A stretch of DNA of 64,000 nucleotides from contig NZ_FRAA01000004.1 of assembly GCF_900142205.1 (NCBI RefSeq), positions 372,001 to 436,000 of the forward strand. The letters run 5' to 3'. The notes under the pieces are model-generated. The model did not search any database and was not told where the DNA came from. It was given only the letters and a program-made list of their open reading frames with translations. The stretch comes from Reichenbachiella agariperforans (GTDB lineage: Bacteria > Bacteroidota > Bacteroidia > Cytophagales > Cyclobacteriaceae). Below are positions 1 through 7,440 of the stretch, piece after piece (position 1 is the first letter of the stretch; each line of letters starts with the position of its first letter). A program made the position numbers and the translations under genes.

Positions 1-445
1 CCAGACCATTGAAAGGCTCATCGAGAACATAGAATGCATTGCCTTGTAGTATGACACCCAGCAAAGCCAATTTCTTTTGCATCCCTGTGGAGTAGGTATC
101 TGCATAACTATTCAAAGGCAAATCAAATATATTGGATTCATCAAAGTCGTCCCGATCAATCCCTCTTGCTAGTAGCACCAACTTCAAATATTCACTCCCC
201 GTTATTTTGGTAATCATCGGAGGGTTAGCGGGTAAAAAACCGATGGATTGCTGTACATCAGGCACATAGTCAACAGACCCACTGTACCCCTTTTTGAATC
301 CTACCAAACTTTCAAAGAGTGTAGTTTTACCCGCGCCATTCTCTCCAACTATGCCATGAACCTCCCCAGGTTTCACTTCAAAACTCAAGTGATCCAATAC
401 CTGTTTGCTCCCATAGCTGACTGACAAATTTTCTACTCTGACCAT
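1..445 (-). CDS. ABC transporter ATP-binding protein, partial (C-terminus beyond window)
   Basis: Read on the minus strand from an ATG at 443-445, the frame stays open to the window edge, giving about 148 residues. It begins MVRVENLSVSYGSKQVLD. A Walker A motif (GENGAGKTT) lies near residue 40 and a Walker B with D-loop start (VLDEPFNGL) at the cut end. The signature region reads STGMQKKLALLG, a variant of LSGGQ. This is a typical ABC ATPase that would energize a membrane exporter. Its start overlaps the end of the upstream permease gene by 13 bases, so the two are surely translated together. The substrate is unknown; the nearby double-glycine peptide genes make peptide export or self-protection a reasonable guess. 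Confidence 0.9.
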   Translation of the reverse strand, partial: MVRVENLSVSYGSKQVLDHLSFEVKPGEVHGIVGENGAGKTTLFESLVGFKKGYSGSVDYVPDVQQSIGFLPANPPMITKITGSEYLKLVLLARGIDRDDFDESNIFDLPLNSYADTYSTGMQKKLALLGVILQGNAFYVLDEPFNGL

Positions 446-1359
446 AGCGTACTTGTTACATTTTTGAGCGCCTTGACGTATATCAGCGGTATCAACACCA
501 ATAGTAACGGAGGCATAAAGAGACAACATACAAACAAAATTGATTTGAGGACATCCAGCCCACGATGCAGATAGGCGTACTTGATCAACATCGCAAGTAT
601 GATATACAACAAACCGAGTACGACCACCGCTACTACTCCCAAATACATCTCAGAAAAACCGATGAATAGAACCATACAAATCGGAACGATCAGTACCATG
701 GTGTTGATCAACAAACAGCAAAGCTTCTGCCTCAAATACTGCTGAGCCGATCCTGCAAAATTCCAAACGTAATACCTAGGCTCGGTGTACGAATAAAACC
801 CAAGGATCAGCAGTAAAACAACCGACAGAGAAAACAGGCCAACATTAAAATTGTCCACATAAACAGAAACCAAGGAAAGAGTGAAGGACAAAACCAGCAC
901 AAGGTACGAACGCCTAAATCCAATCATGAACTCAAAGGGTCTTTGAGCAAAAGGAGTTGGTACGACCCTTGAACTAAACACTGGCGAGAAGCTCTTCACA
1001 GAAAGCAACCACGTCATCACTAGCAAGCCTCCTATCTCTAAGTAGCCTCCATAAAAGCCCAAAAACAGCACAAAGGGAACGGTCAAAATAAGTCCGATGA
1101 AAACCCTTATCCAAAACACCTGTCTGTGCGCCACCTGCATCAAGAATGGCTCATTGGGTTTGATGGCACTTACGACAAAAACGCCCAGCCCTACATAGAT
1201 CATCTGCCCATGCTCCACTTGCTCCAAGAGCAGCAAGGACACAAAAGCAAACACCCCTATCAGTAATACATAAATGACCATCGGATGAATCCCCGCCTCA
1301 CGGACATAGCGATTCGCTCTTTTGGTTTGTAGAAGGAGGTAGAAATTAAAGAAACTCAA
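433..1359 (-). CDS. ABC-type transporter permease, multi-pass membrane protein
   Basis: A 308-residue, very hydrophobic protein with about seven or eight predicted membrane spans and few charged residues, which stay in short loops. I recognise no specific family signature. Its 3' end overlaps the start of the ABC ATPase gene by 13 bases, so it is most simply the permease of that transporter (ABC-2-like). The N-terminus (QTKRANRYVREAG) is a basic cytoplasmic segment. Membrane-only permeases paired with a separate ATPase are common in self-resistance and small-molecule or peptide efflux systems. The role is inferred from context; the membrane character is seen directly. Confidence 0.7.
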   Translation of the reverse strand: MSFFNFYLLLQTKRANRYVREAGIHPMVIYVLLIGVFAFVSLLLLEQVEHGQMIYVGLGVFVVSAIKPNEPFLMQVAHRQVFWIRVFIGLILTVPFVLFLGFYGGYLEIGGLLVMTWLLSVKSFSPVFSSRVVPTPFAQRPFEFMIGFRRSYLVLVLSFTLSLVSVYVDNFNVGLFSLSVVLLLILGFYSYTEPRYYVWNFAGSAQQYLRQKLCCLLINTMVLIVPICMVLFIGFSEMYLGVVAVVVLGLLYIILAMLIKYAYLHRGLDVLKSILFVCCLFMPPLLLVLIPLIYVKALKNVTSTLWSE

Positions 1360-1498
1360 TACATCAAATAAATTATTCTCTGCAAATATATTGTAATGGA
1401 GCTCCTTAAACGTTAACCTGCACTAATACAGCCCAGCCTAGGTTATGGAAATTGCCCCTATTCCGACTTATCTCCACGAGACAAACCAGTCCCAATCG

Positions 1499-2659
1499 TC
1501 ATTCTTGGCACTGAGGACACTCTGCTTCTTTGGTGGCCAAAACAAGACCGTCATCCAGTTTATGCAGTACTGCATCAGGTAATTCTTCCAGTCCAAGACT
1601 GTCTACCTGTTGGACGAAAGTACTGCTATAACTACTGGCATATTTCACATCACGGTACTCTCGTAGCGCATTCATATCCTTTTCCTCTTTGTCCAAATAA
1701 TACCGATCTATGACATAGAACTCATGATACCACTCTACCGTTCGATATTCCTTTTCAGATTTATGTTTGAACCGTAGTTTTCTATACTCAGAGGCCCTAT
1801 TCATGTTATCATACCCATTGTCCATGAGTTGCACTGCCCTCGGTCCATATAGCTCTGAAAATATATGCCTTTCGAATATTGACCTGTAGCCAAACATCTT
1901 TTTCACTTTCAGTCTCTCGCTATAGTTGATATCTACATCCAAAGAGGCCATGTTCAAAGTGGGTTTAGAAACGATCTCACCGATAGAGTCCTCCTCATCT
2001 AGTATCCATGCCTTCAGCTCAGCGTCCTGTAACTGGATATCAAAAGCATTGGAAACGCTTTTGATCCGTGGAGAATCCCGTAAAAAAGGAGGCCCAAAAC
2101 TTTCTTGCTTCATGTTGAAAGCCCTGCTCTTTTCCTCTTCTAGCATTTTCAAATCTTGAAAAGTCCTGTGCTCTAGCACTTCTACGGGAGCTAATTTTTC
2201 TCCCCCTCCATTGGCAGGAAAGTAGTAATTCACAAATCCATCTGAATAATACTTTGCTTTATTATCTTCTAACTGATAACTTCTAAAATAACCGTTCAAG
2301 ACAATGAGCTGCTCCGCTTTCTTCTTATCTGGAACTGTTTCGGACGAACTAACCACCACTTCCCCCAGTGTAACTGGCAGGAGTAAAACCTGAGCGTCAG
2401 TCCCCGAAATCCTAACAGCCTTGCTCGTATAAGATACATGCTGGATAGTCCCCGAGAACTCCGACTTCCCGTTCAAATCAATCCAAATCAACCCGTTGCG
2501 ATCGGTCACCCCGACGATTTCATTACCCGTGCCTAGCACATGCGCATAGGGAACCGTCTCTCCCGACAGAGAATCAAAAATCGTTAGACTAAGTTGAGCA
2601 GTAGACGACCACCAGATTGGCAACAGCAGCAATAATAAAAGTACTTTTCTTAAAATCAT
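1499..2659 (-). CDS. Secreted protein with carboxypeptidase-regulatory-like domain
   Basis: 386 residues. A signal peptide ends near residue 21 (SSTAQ), followed by a beta-sandwich domain of the CarboxypepD_reg-like type (about residues 22-105), with the usual PYAHV, a turn region GVTDRNG, and a last strand leading into LGEVVVSSSE. The remaining 280 residues are unassigned and end in a CPQC pair. It shares N-terminal organisation (PYAHV, LGEV) with the two ~596-residue proteins at 5282-7075 and 7441-9228 but lacks their barrel-like C-terminal half. Such proteins act in the periplasm or at the outer membrane of Bacteroidota. Its position between the thioredoxin-like lipoprotein and the ABC transporter puts it in the peptide island. 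Confidence 0.75.
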   Translation of the reverse strand: MILRKVLLLLLLLPIWWSSTAQLSLTIFDSLSGETVPYAHVLGTGNEIVGVTDRNGLIWIDLNGKSEFSGTIQHVSYTSKAVRISGTDAQVLLLPVTLGEVVVSSSETVPDKKKAEQLIVLNGYFRSYQLEDNKAKYYSDGFVNYYFPANGGGEKLAPVEVLEHRTFQDLKMLEEEKSRAFNMKQESFGPPFLRDSPRIKSVSNAFDIQLQDAELKAWILDEEDSIGEIVSKPTLNMASLDVDINYSERLKVKKMFGYRSIFERHIFSELYGPRAVQLMDNGYDNMNRASEYRKLRFKHKSEKEYRTVEWYHEFYVIDRYYLDKEEKDMNALREYRDVKYASSYSSTFVQQVDSLGLEELPDAVLHKLDDGLVLATKEAECPQCQE

Positions 2660-2848
2660 ATTGTTTTAGTTTGACTCATGGTAATATGATATGCGTGATA
2701 AACATACCAAAGTATCAACAGTAAGTTGCGATTGATTAGAACAGCTGCCAGGTATCAATTACATCAAAAACACTTTCTTCACGAGATATCTTCCTTGTTT
2801 ACCGATTGATCCTTATTGATGACTACCCCATGATTAGTAGGAAAGGGG

Positions 2849-3775
2849 TCACTGATACTCTCGGAGTATGTGATCTGGATTAACGTGTACTTTTTCAACT
2901 TGTCCTTGCTTATCAAATAGTACTCCATCAGAATAGGCGTAGAATTCAAACTCTCTAAAAAAGTCAACGTCTAATGGTATTATTGCATCTTCGTCAACCC
3001 CTAGCTTATTCAAAAAGCTTCTGTTCTTTTCAATAGCCAATCTTTGACCATGAGCCACCAACCGTACTGCAATGTCGTCACTCAAAGCATTCAATTCATT
3101 CAGTTTAGGAATCGCCTTTAAACAAGGCGTACAAGTGTTAGAATAATAATAGAGATAGGTCTTTTTGCCCTTGATTGCCAAATCTTTGCCCTCTATCACT
3201 CTTTCTGTAAATGTCTCTTTGAATGCATACTTAGAAATATCAAATGAAAAATCAATCACATCACCCAAAGTAGACGAATCATTAACTACCATCAGCTCTA
3301 CTTCTAGACCATCATCTGATATTTTAATTAGTTTAAAATTTTTATCATCTACCTTAATATTCACATGGTTACCAACAATATGGTCCAGCCCAGCTATATG
3401 CGTCAGCAAAGAATCCGTATTGTGTGGCACTACAAAAAGTCTATCTATGTCTAGGTCATTATACCTCCCGTTGTTGTCATAATCCACCAAAGCAATTTTA
3501 AAGTCCACGCCATATGGGTTTTCAAATACTCCACCTCTGAACCCCATCATCCGTACCTTCATCTTCTCACCATGTGAGCCATTCATCGCAAAATTTAAAG
3601 TCTGGCAATCCGACAAAAGCGAATCTCTACACCAGTCTATACCAGCTGCTGATATAAACTTAGGCTTGAGCGTAATATTTTTCAAACACTCATCCATATT
3701 CACTATGTACACTTCAGAGCGATCACAAGAAGCAATCGTGATTGTAACAAATAGTACTAAAATATTATACCTCAT
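2849..3775 (-). CDS. Thioredoxin-fold lipoprotein (TlpA-like, CTPC motif)
   Basis: 308 residues. A lipoprotein signal peptide has its lipobox cysteine at residue 17 (IASC). The first ~190 residues are a beta-rich domain like those preceding the redox domain in Bacteroidota TlpA/ResA-type proteins. The thioredoxin-like domain follows, with the redox pair C215-T-P-C218 in the context YYYSNTCTPCLKAIPKL. It is expected to be membrane-anchored in the periplasm and to reduce, oxidize or isomerize disulfides. It is the next gene after the four-cysteine peptide gene at 3819-3983, separated from it by a hairpin, so the peptide is a plausible substrate (inference). The C-terminal half of the fold is short and lacks a clear cis-proline motif that I could identify. 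Confidence 0.75.
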   Translation of the reverse strand: MRYNILVLFVTITIASCDRSEVYIVNMDECLKNITLKPKFISAAGIDWCRDSLLSDCQTLNFAMNGSHGEKMKVRMMGFRGGVFENPYGVDFKIALVDYDNNGRYNDLDIDRLFVVPHNTDSLLTHIAGLDHIVGNHVNIKVDDKNFKLIKISDDGLEVELMVVNDSSTLGDVIDFSFDISKYAFKETFTERVIEGKDLAIKGKKTYLYYYSNTCTPCLKAIPKLNELNALSDDIAVRLVAHGQRLAIEKNRSFLNKLGVDEDAIIPLDVDFFREFEFYAYSDGVLFDKQGQVEKVHVNPDHILREYQ

Positions 3776-3788
3776 AATCGTCTATATA

Positions 3789-3813
3789 ATAAGGGTAGAA
3801 AAACTACCCTTAT
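3789..3813 (-). terminator. Hairpin between peptide gene and thioredoxin-like gene
   Basis: A perfect 10-bp stem (ATAAGGGTAG with CTACCCTTAT) encloses a 5-base loop that reads TTTTT on the minus strand. It lies 6 bases after the stop of the peptide gene at 3819-3983 and just before the start of the thioredoxin-like gene. There is no clean U-tract after the stem, so it may attenuate rather than end transcription, or protect the peptide mRNA 3' end. Confidence 0.5.
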
Positions 3814-3818
3814 ACCTT

Positions 3819-3983
3819 TTAATAACATTCATTTCCGATCATCGAGTGGCACGATCCAGTCTCAGAGTTCCACCAAACCCATCCGCAATCATTATCACAA
3901 ATATATTGCATTACTCCCCCATCAATTTCATTCATTTCCTCTTGTCCCATCTCAACAAGCCCTAATTCATTCAAATTTTCCAT
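3819..3983 (-). CDS. Double-glycine-leader peptide A, cysteine-rich core
   Basis: A 54-codon gene starting at the ATG at 3981-3983. Residues 1-23 form a classic double-glycine leader (MENLNELGLVEM at the start, NEIDGG at the end) of the kind cut by C39-peptidase exporters. The 31-residue core holds four cysteines (residues 29, 33, 45 and 53) and a tryptophan cluster (GWVWW), so one or two disulfides or another thiol modification are likely. The leader nearly matches those of the peptides at 9474-9641 and 10576-10695. The gene sits 5' of a thioredoxin-fold lipoprotein and 3' of a duplicated leader segment. A bacteriocin or secreted signal peptide is likely; no radical-SAM or lanthipeptide enzyme is visible in the window. 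Confidence 0.75.
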   Translation of the reverse strand: MENLNELGLVEMGQEEMNEIDGGVMQYICDNDCGWVWWNSETGSCHSMIGNECY

Positions 3984-3995
3984 TTTGTATTGAAA

Positions 3996-4330
3996 TTTAA
4001 GTTAGACCTGCTCTTTGTTTAGGTGGCAGGAAGCACCCTATATGCTAGGGTAGGTTCGCAAAGTGAAATAAAATTGCACTCTGACTCTTTTAACAAAAAA
4101 CCACCATCCGTCTTCATAACAACCTCTGGGCTAAGTACTTCAAAATGAAAATCAATTTTAATTCTTCGATCTGTATAATAGTAGGTCTTATGCACTTTGT
4201 CATACACGATGTCCGCGCCTAAATTTTTAAGAGATCGTCTGTGACGAAGATGACAACATGGCTTCAAGTTTTCAACTTGAATAGTACTAGAAGGTATTGA
4301 GCGAGAGGAAATTCGCATTACAAATGCTCA
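3996..4330 (-). repeat. Duplicated upstream segment, copy A
   Basis: This ~335-bp stretch is nearly identical to 9651-9995 (copy B), and its peptide-proximal third recurs at 10703-10819 (copy C). Each copy lies immediately 5' of a double-glycine peptide gene on the minus strand. Copy A lacks about 11 bases near 4044 and carries a 3-base insertion near 4255 relative to copy B. A conserved GGGTG...CACCC-type hairpin lies close to the peptide start. A shorter trace is seen upstream of the broken peptide gene (about 7391-7415). It most likely carries the promoter and 5' leader, although I could not place a TAnnTTTG box in it. Confidence 0.8.
4019..4318 (-). pseudogene. Fragment resembling the wing of a WYL/DeoR-type HTH regulator, copy A
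   Basis: A 99-codon reading frame inside repeat copy A. Its middle part (LKNLGADIVYDKVHKTYYYT) resembles the turn-and-wing segment at the end of the DNA-binding domain in WYL-type regulators of Bacteroidota. The N-terminal helices and all effector domains are missing, and the ends look like read-through sequence. The matching frame at 9702-9983 differs by several amino-acid changes and a small in-frame indel, which does not look like strong purifying selection. It is best read as a regulator remnant carried along by duplication. A small functional DNA-binding protein cannot be excluded. Confidence 0.45.
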
Positions 4331-4393
4331 TTGAAAGTTCACAAGGTAGTAGGTTGGTCTTTAAGGACTGTTCATAAAACGATTAGCCATAAA

Positions 4394-4996
4394 CTACACA
4401 GAGTTACCCGCTCCAAACTTCTTGATTTTGAAAATCAACAGTATTGTCAAAAGTTCTATTGTTAAGAGAATTGATCCTTCAATACCAAACCCCGAACCAG
4501 TTAAAATAGAGTTTTCTGACATACTAGAAAATAAAATGGAGGGGATAGAAATTCCGCTAACTGGCATGCCAAAAAAAGCAACACATGAAAAATTCCAACC
4601 AAAATGTAGCGCTACACACTCTCCAATGCTCTTATCATATGTAATGAAAATAAATCCTAGAACAATACTTATAAGAAACACATTAACAAAACCAAGCATA
4701 GTTATTTCTGGATTTAGTACATGAGCAGTTGCAAAAATCATTGATGATATGATTATCGCCCAATGCGATTTTATAAAAATTAACAATCCATTTAATAAAT
4801 AATATCTGAATATCAATTCTTCAATCAGTGCAAAAAAAAAGAAGCCAACAAAAAATGCTAAAAAGGCTTCTAAGTCAAATGGGACAGCCAAAAAAGTAAT
4901 AAATCCTCCAACAAACAATATAATTAAAGGAAGACAGAGCATTAATGTGCCGAGAAAAAAATAGGCAATATGCCTAACCAAACGGTTATAATTCAT
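4394..4996 (-). CDS. CPBP-family intramembrane metalloprotease (Abi/CAAX-like)
   Basis: 200 residues with about six hydrophobic spans. The three catalytic motifs of the family are present: E59-E60-x-x-x-R64 (EELIFR), F88-x-x-x-H92 (FATAH) and H131-x-x-x-N135 (HFGWN). Prokaryotic CPBP (Rce1-like, formerly Abi) proteases often sit in bacteriocin loci, where some give self-immunity and others may process peptides. Here the gene lies between the cysteine-rich peptide gene with its upstream repeat and the large outer-membrane-type protein at 5282-7075. Immunity to, or maturation of, the neighbouring peptides is therefore the best hypothesis; family membership is firm. Confidence 0.88.
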   Translation of the reverse strand: MNYNRLVRHIAYFFLGTLMLCLPLIILFVGGFITFLAVPFDLEAFLAFFVGFFFFALIEELIFRYYLLNGLLIFIKSHWAIIISSMIFATAHVLNPEITMLGFVNVFLISIVLGFIFITYDKSIGECVALHFGWNFSCVAFFGMPVSGISIPSILFSSMSENSILTGSGFGIEGSILLTIELLTILLIFKIKKFGAGNSV

Positions 4997-5281
4997 AAAA
5001 TTTTTAAGCAGACTTGTTCTGAACTCAAAACCTAATTAAAATTTATATTATCTAATAGCCCTGAACAGTCTACTTTTCTATTGTAACATATTATTTAGAC
5101 CCTACTCCTTGCATTGCTACCTACTAAGGACACAGCCAAAACCAATCAACATCCTTCATCTCCTCTGTAACCCATCCCTTTATCAGGCTACAGAATAGTC
5201 TTTCTTTCAAAAAATATACGCCAATTCTGCATGGTTAAACTACTATGCAAATAGGCGTTTAACAGAGCACACATATTTGTA

Positions 5282-7075
5282 CTATTTTACAGAAAAGATG
5301 AATGAAATATCAAAGGAGTGAGATTTAAACAATTGAGGTATTGCATCTATACTGTTTTCATCATTTACCCAAATGATCTCTTTTTTTGGGTAATTGTGCT
5401 TCTTTTTAAGCAAATTCATAAACCCATACTTTTCCTGCAAATAATACCTCTCTCCTTCATTCAATGAGACAAAGTTTTTGTAAGAAAGTGCAAGTTTCCA
5501 ATTAGGATTAAGTCTAAACTCATATCCAATACCCAATTGTATTCCACGTTCTTTTTTTTCATAAATAGGAGTTGTTTGATTAATCTCTTCATACATGAGT
5601 AAGTTTTTATAATGGGCATAAGCGATAGAAGTACTAATATATGAGGGGCGCGAAGTTTTCAAATCGAAAAGATATAATATTCCTAAATCCATCGACTCAT
5701 TTCTAACAACTTCATTGAAACTACCCGCAGCATTAAATGTCAACAAGAAATTAGGAAGCAAACGATAACGGATAGTAGTCAATAGATTTAGATATCCCTT
5801 TTTTATATCAAATGTATCTGTCACATTGAAGTTTTGCGAATTGTATGTCGTACTTCCAGCCGAAGACAAGGTGTATGTGTTAAATAGATAATATTTCAAC
5901 CCATAACCTACTTCGATCCTATCCAGCCAATTGAATTTACGGCCTCTATCATAACCAACTGTTTTGTTATGATCCTTACTCTTGCTTTCAGTAATTATAG
6001 TATCTGCTTTTTGTTCTGTTACAGCTTCATGTAAATGAATCTTTTCGTCATATGTCCAGTGAGTCATGGTATCAAAATGCACCTGTTTTGTCTCGTAAAA
6101 CTGACTTAACACAAAATTGTCCTTAGATCTCACGGCTTCATCCCAGGTAGACGACAAGTACCATCCATCAGAGCTTTGTTCATATATTGAAATAAACGTC
6201 CTCTTATCCGCCCATCTCGACAGTGGATTGCTCATGAAACCCATACGTGAATATTCATATTCTGCTTTGACAAATACCTTTTGATCAAAATCGATATACA
6301 TTTCCCCTCTGAATTGCCCATTCATTGGCCCCATAGTTTTGGGTTCAAAACCTATCACTGTTAGCTTCTGATTATTACTTTCCCATTCTCCTAGATAACT
6401 GTAATCATACTTATCGAATCCATTTGGGTTTATAAAATCTTCTTTGCGCATCACGAAATCAAAACGGTGCGGAATATGAGCTCCAGCATAAATTTTTGAA
6501 TACAAAGTATCTTTTACATCGTATTTCTTAGATAGGCTATCAATTTTAACATCACCCTTATTTCTTTGACTTTTATAATCTAGTTTCTGTACCTGCAATA
6601 GAGCTTCAGACGAAATATGAACATGTCCAGTAGTATCTGTATATTTTTCATGAAGCACTCCTATCAACAGATGTGGTGTTGAAGTATATGCCTTGGGAAT
6701 GTTTTCGTATACTTCAGCGATCATATCCTGTAGTGAAGTAGGAGATATAGTTACCTCACCCAATAATCTTTCACTAGGTTTGATCCACAACTTTTCGAAA
6801 CTATGTCCAGAAAGTCGAGTTATGTTAAAAATTAAGTTCTCATATCCTATACATGAAACCAAATATTGACCTTCTGTACCATTAAGTTTCAACTTGAAAT
6901 TACCGTAATAATCTGTCATAGCAATCAACCTGTCTTCATGAATTATATGAGCATAGGGAACAGGCATTGAAGTATTGGCATCAAGTAATTGAAATGATTT
7001 CGATTGGTCCTTTTGAGCAAAAACTAGAAAAAATGAAAAAAGCAACAAGCAGGTTAGAAGTAGTATTTGCTTCAT
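5282..7075 (-). CDS. Outer-membrane-type protein with carboxypeptidase-regulatory-like domain, paralog 1
   Basis: 597 residues. A signal peptide (cleavage near VFAQ, residue 21) is followed by a CarboxypepD_reg-like beta-sandwich (about residues 26-110; PYAHI, MTDYYGNFKL, CIGYENL, LGEVTIS). A middle domain (about 120-350) contains the strongly conserved GAHIPHRFDFVM stretch. The C-terminal ~200 residues have alternating strands and end SFDISFIFSVK, as expected for an outer-membrane barrel. It is a clear paralog of the protein at 7441-9228, and each stands downstream of a double-glycine peptide gene. There is no TonB plug, so it is not a SusC-type receptor. Function is unknown; export, surface display or immunity for the peptides is possible. 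Confidence 0.75.
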   Translation of the reverse strand: MKQILLLTCLLLFSFFLVFAQKDQSKSFQLLDANTSMPVPYAHIIHEDRLIAMTDYYGNFKLKLNGTEGQYLVSCIGYENLIFNITRLSGHSFEKLWIKPSERLLGEVTISPTSLQDMIAEVYENIPKAYTSTPHLLIGVLHEKYTDTTGHVHISSEALLQVQKLDYKSQRNKGDVKIDSLSKKYDVKDTLYSKIYAGAHIPHRFDFVMRKEDFINPNGFDKYDYSYLGEWESNNQKLTVIGFEPKTMGPMNGQFRGEMYIDFDQKVFVKAEYEYSRMGFMSNPLSRWADKRTFISIYEQSSDGWYLSSTWDEAVRSKDNFVLSQFYETKQVHFDTMTHWTYDEKIHLHEAVTEQKADTIITESKSKDHNKTVGYDRGRKFNWLDRIEVGYGLKYYLFNTYTLSSAGSTTYNSQNFNVTDTFDIKKGYLNLLTTIRYRLLPNFLLTFNAAGSFNEVVRNESMDLGILYLFDLKTSRPSYISTSIAYAHYKNLLMYEEINQTTPIYEKKERGIQLGIGYEFRLNPNWKLALSYKNFVSLNEGERYYLQEKYGFMNLLKKKHNYPKKEIIWVNDENSIDAIPQLFKSHSFDISFIFSVK

Positions 7076-7175
7076 ATAAATTGTATCCTAGCAGTTAATT
7101 TGGTCTTATATTTCTACTCACCTATATCAGTATTATATCCTTTACTGAAGAGGAAATATTCGATATTATTTACTA

Positions 7176-7215
7176 CTCAATTATGTCAATAACATAATCT
7201 ATCAACATAATTGAG
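7176..7215 (-). other. Inverted repeat in peptide/outer-membrane gene gap
   Basis: A perfect 10-bp inverted repeat (CTCAATTATG with CATAATTGAG) separated by 20 bases lies between the broken peptide gene at 7242-7385 and the paralog-1 gene start at 7075. There is no U-run after it on either strand. It may be an RNA structure or an operator; nothing more can be said. Confidence 0.4.
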
Positions 7216-7241
7216 CAGATTGATAGTCTAATCCTATCTTC

Positions 7242-7385
7242 CTATATTACACCCCATGAACGAAGCATTAAATCAGCTCCAATTGCCCAAACCCCAAGTG
7301 CAATGGCCATAATTAGTCCTCCTTCTACATCTTCTAATTCACTTTGTCTCACCTCCACAAGACCTAATTCCTACAAATTTTCCAT
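7242..7385 (-). pseudogene. Double-glycine-leader peptide B, broken by an early stop codon
   Basis: From the ATG at 7383-7385 the frame reads ATG GAA AAT TTG then TAG, where sister genes have an asparagine codon. Beyond the stop it continues undisturbed for 42 codons: a leader ending DVEGG, then a hydrophobic 24-residue core with GVWAIG, ending at a normal stop. The rest of the frame is intact, so the nonsense change must be recent, or be bypassed by stop-codon readthrough or by a start downstream (a GTG at codon 10 or 12). It stands 5' of the paralog-1 outer-membrane-type gene, mirroring the peptide pair in front of paralog 2. Confidence 0.65.
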
Positions 7386-7440
7386 TTTGTATTAAAATTC
7401 AAGTTAGACCTGCCCTAATTTAATAATTAAGAATGGTTGA

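Noticed and set aside
2779-2967. 62-codon minus-strand gene at the end of the thioredoxin-like gene
   Set aside because: Out-of-frame overlap with the real gene's 3' end; no leader or domain.
3996-4330. Insertion sequence
   Set aside because: The duplicated segment has no transposase and no terminal inverted repeats, and always ends at a peptide gene; it looks like a duplicated promoter-leader cassette.
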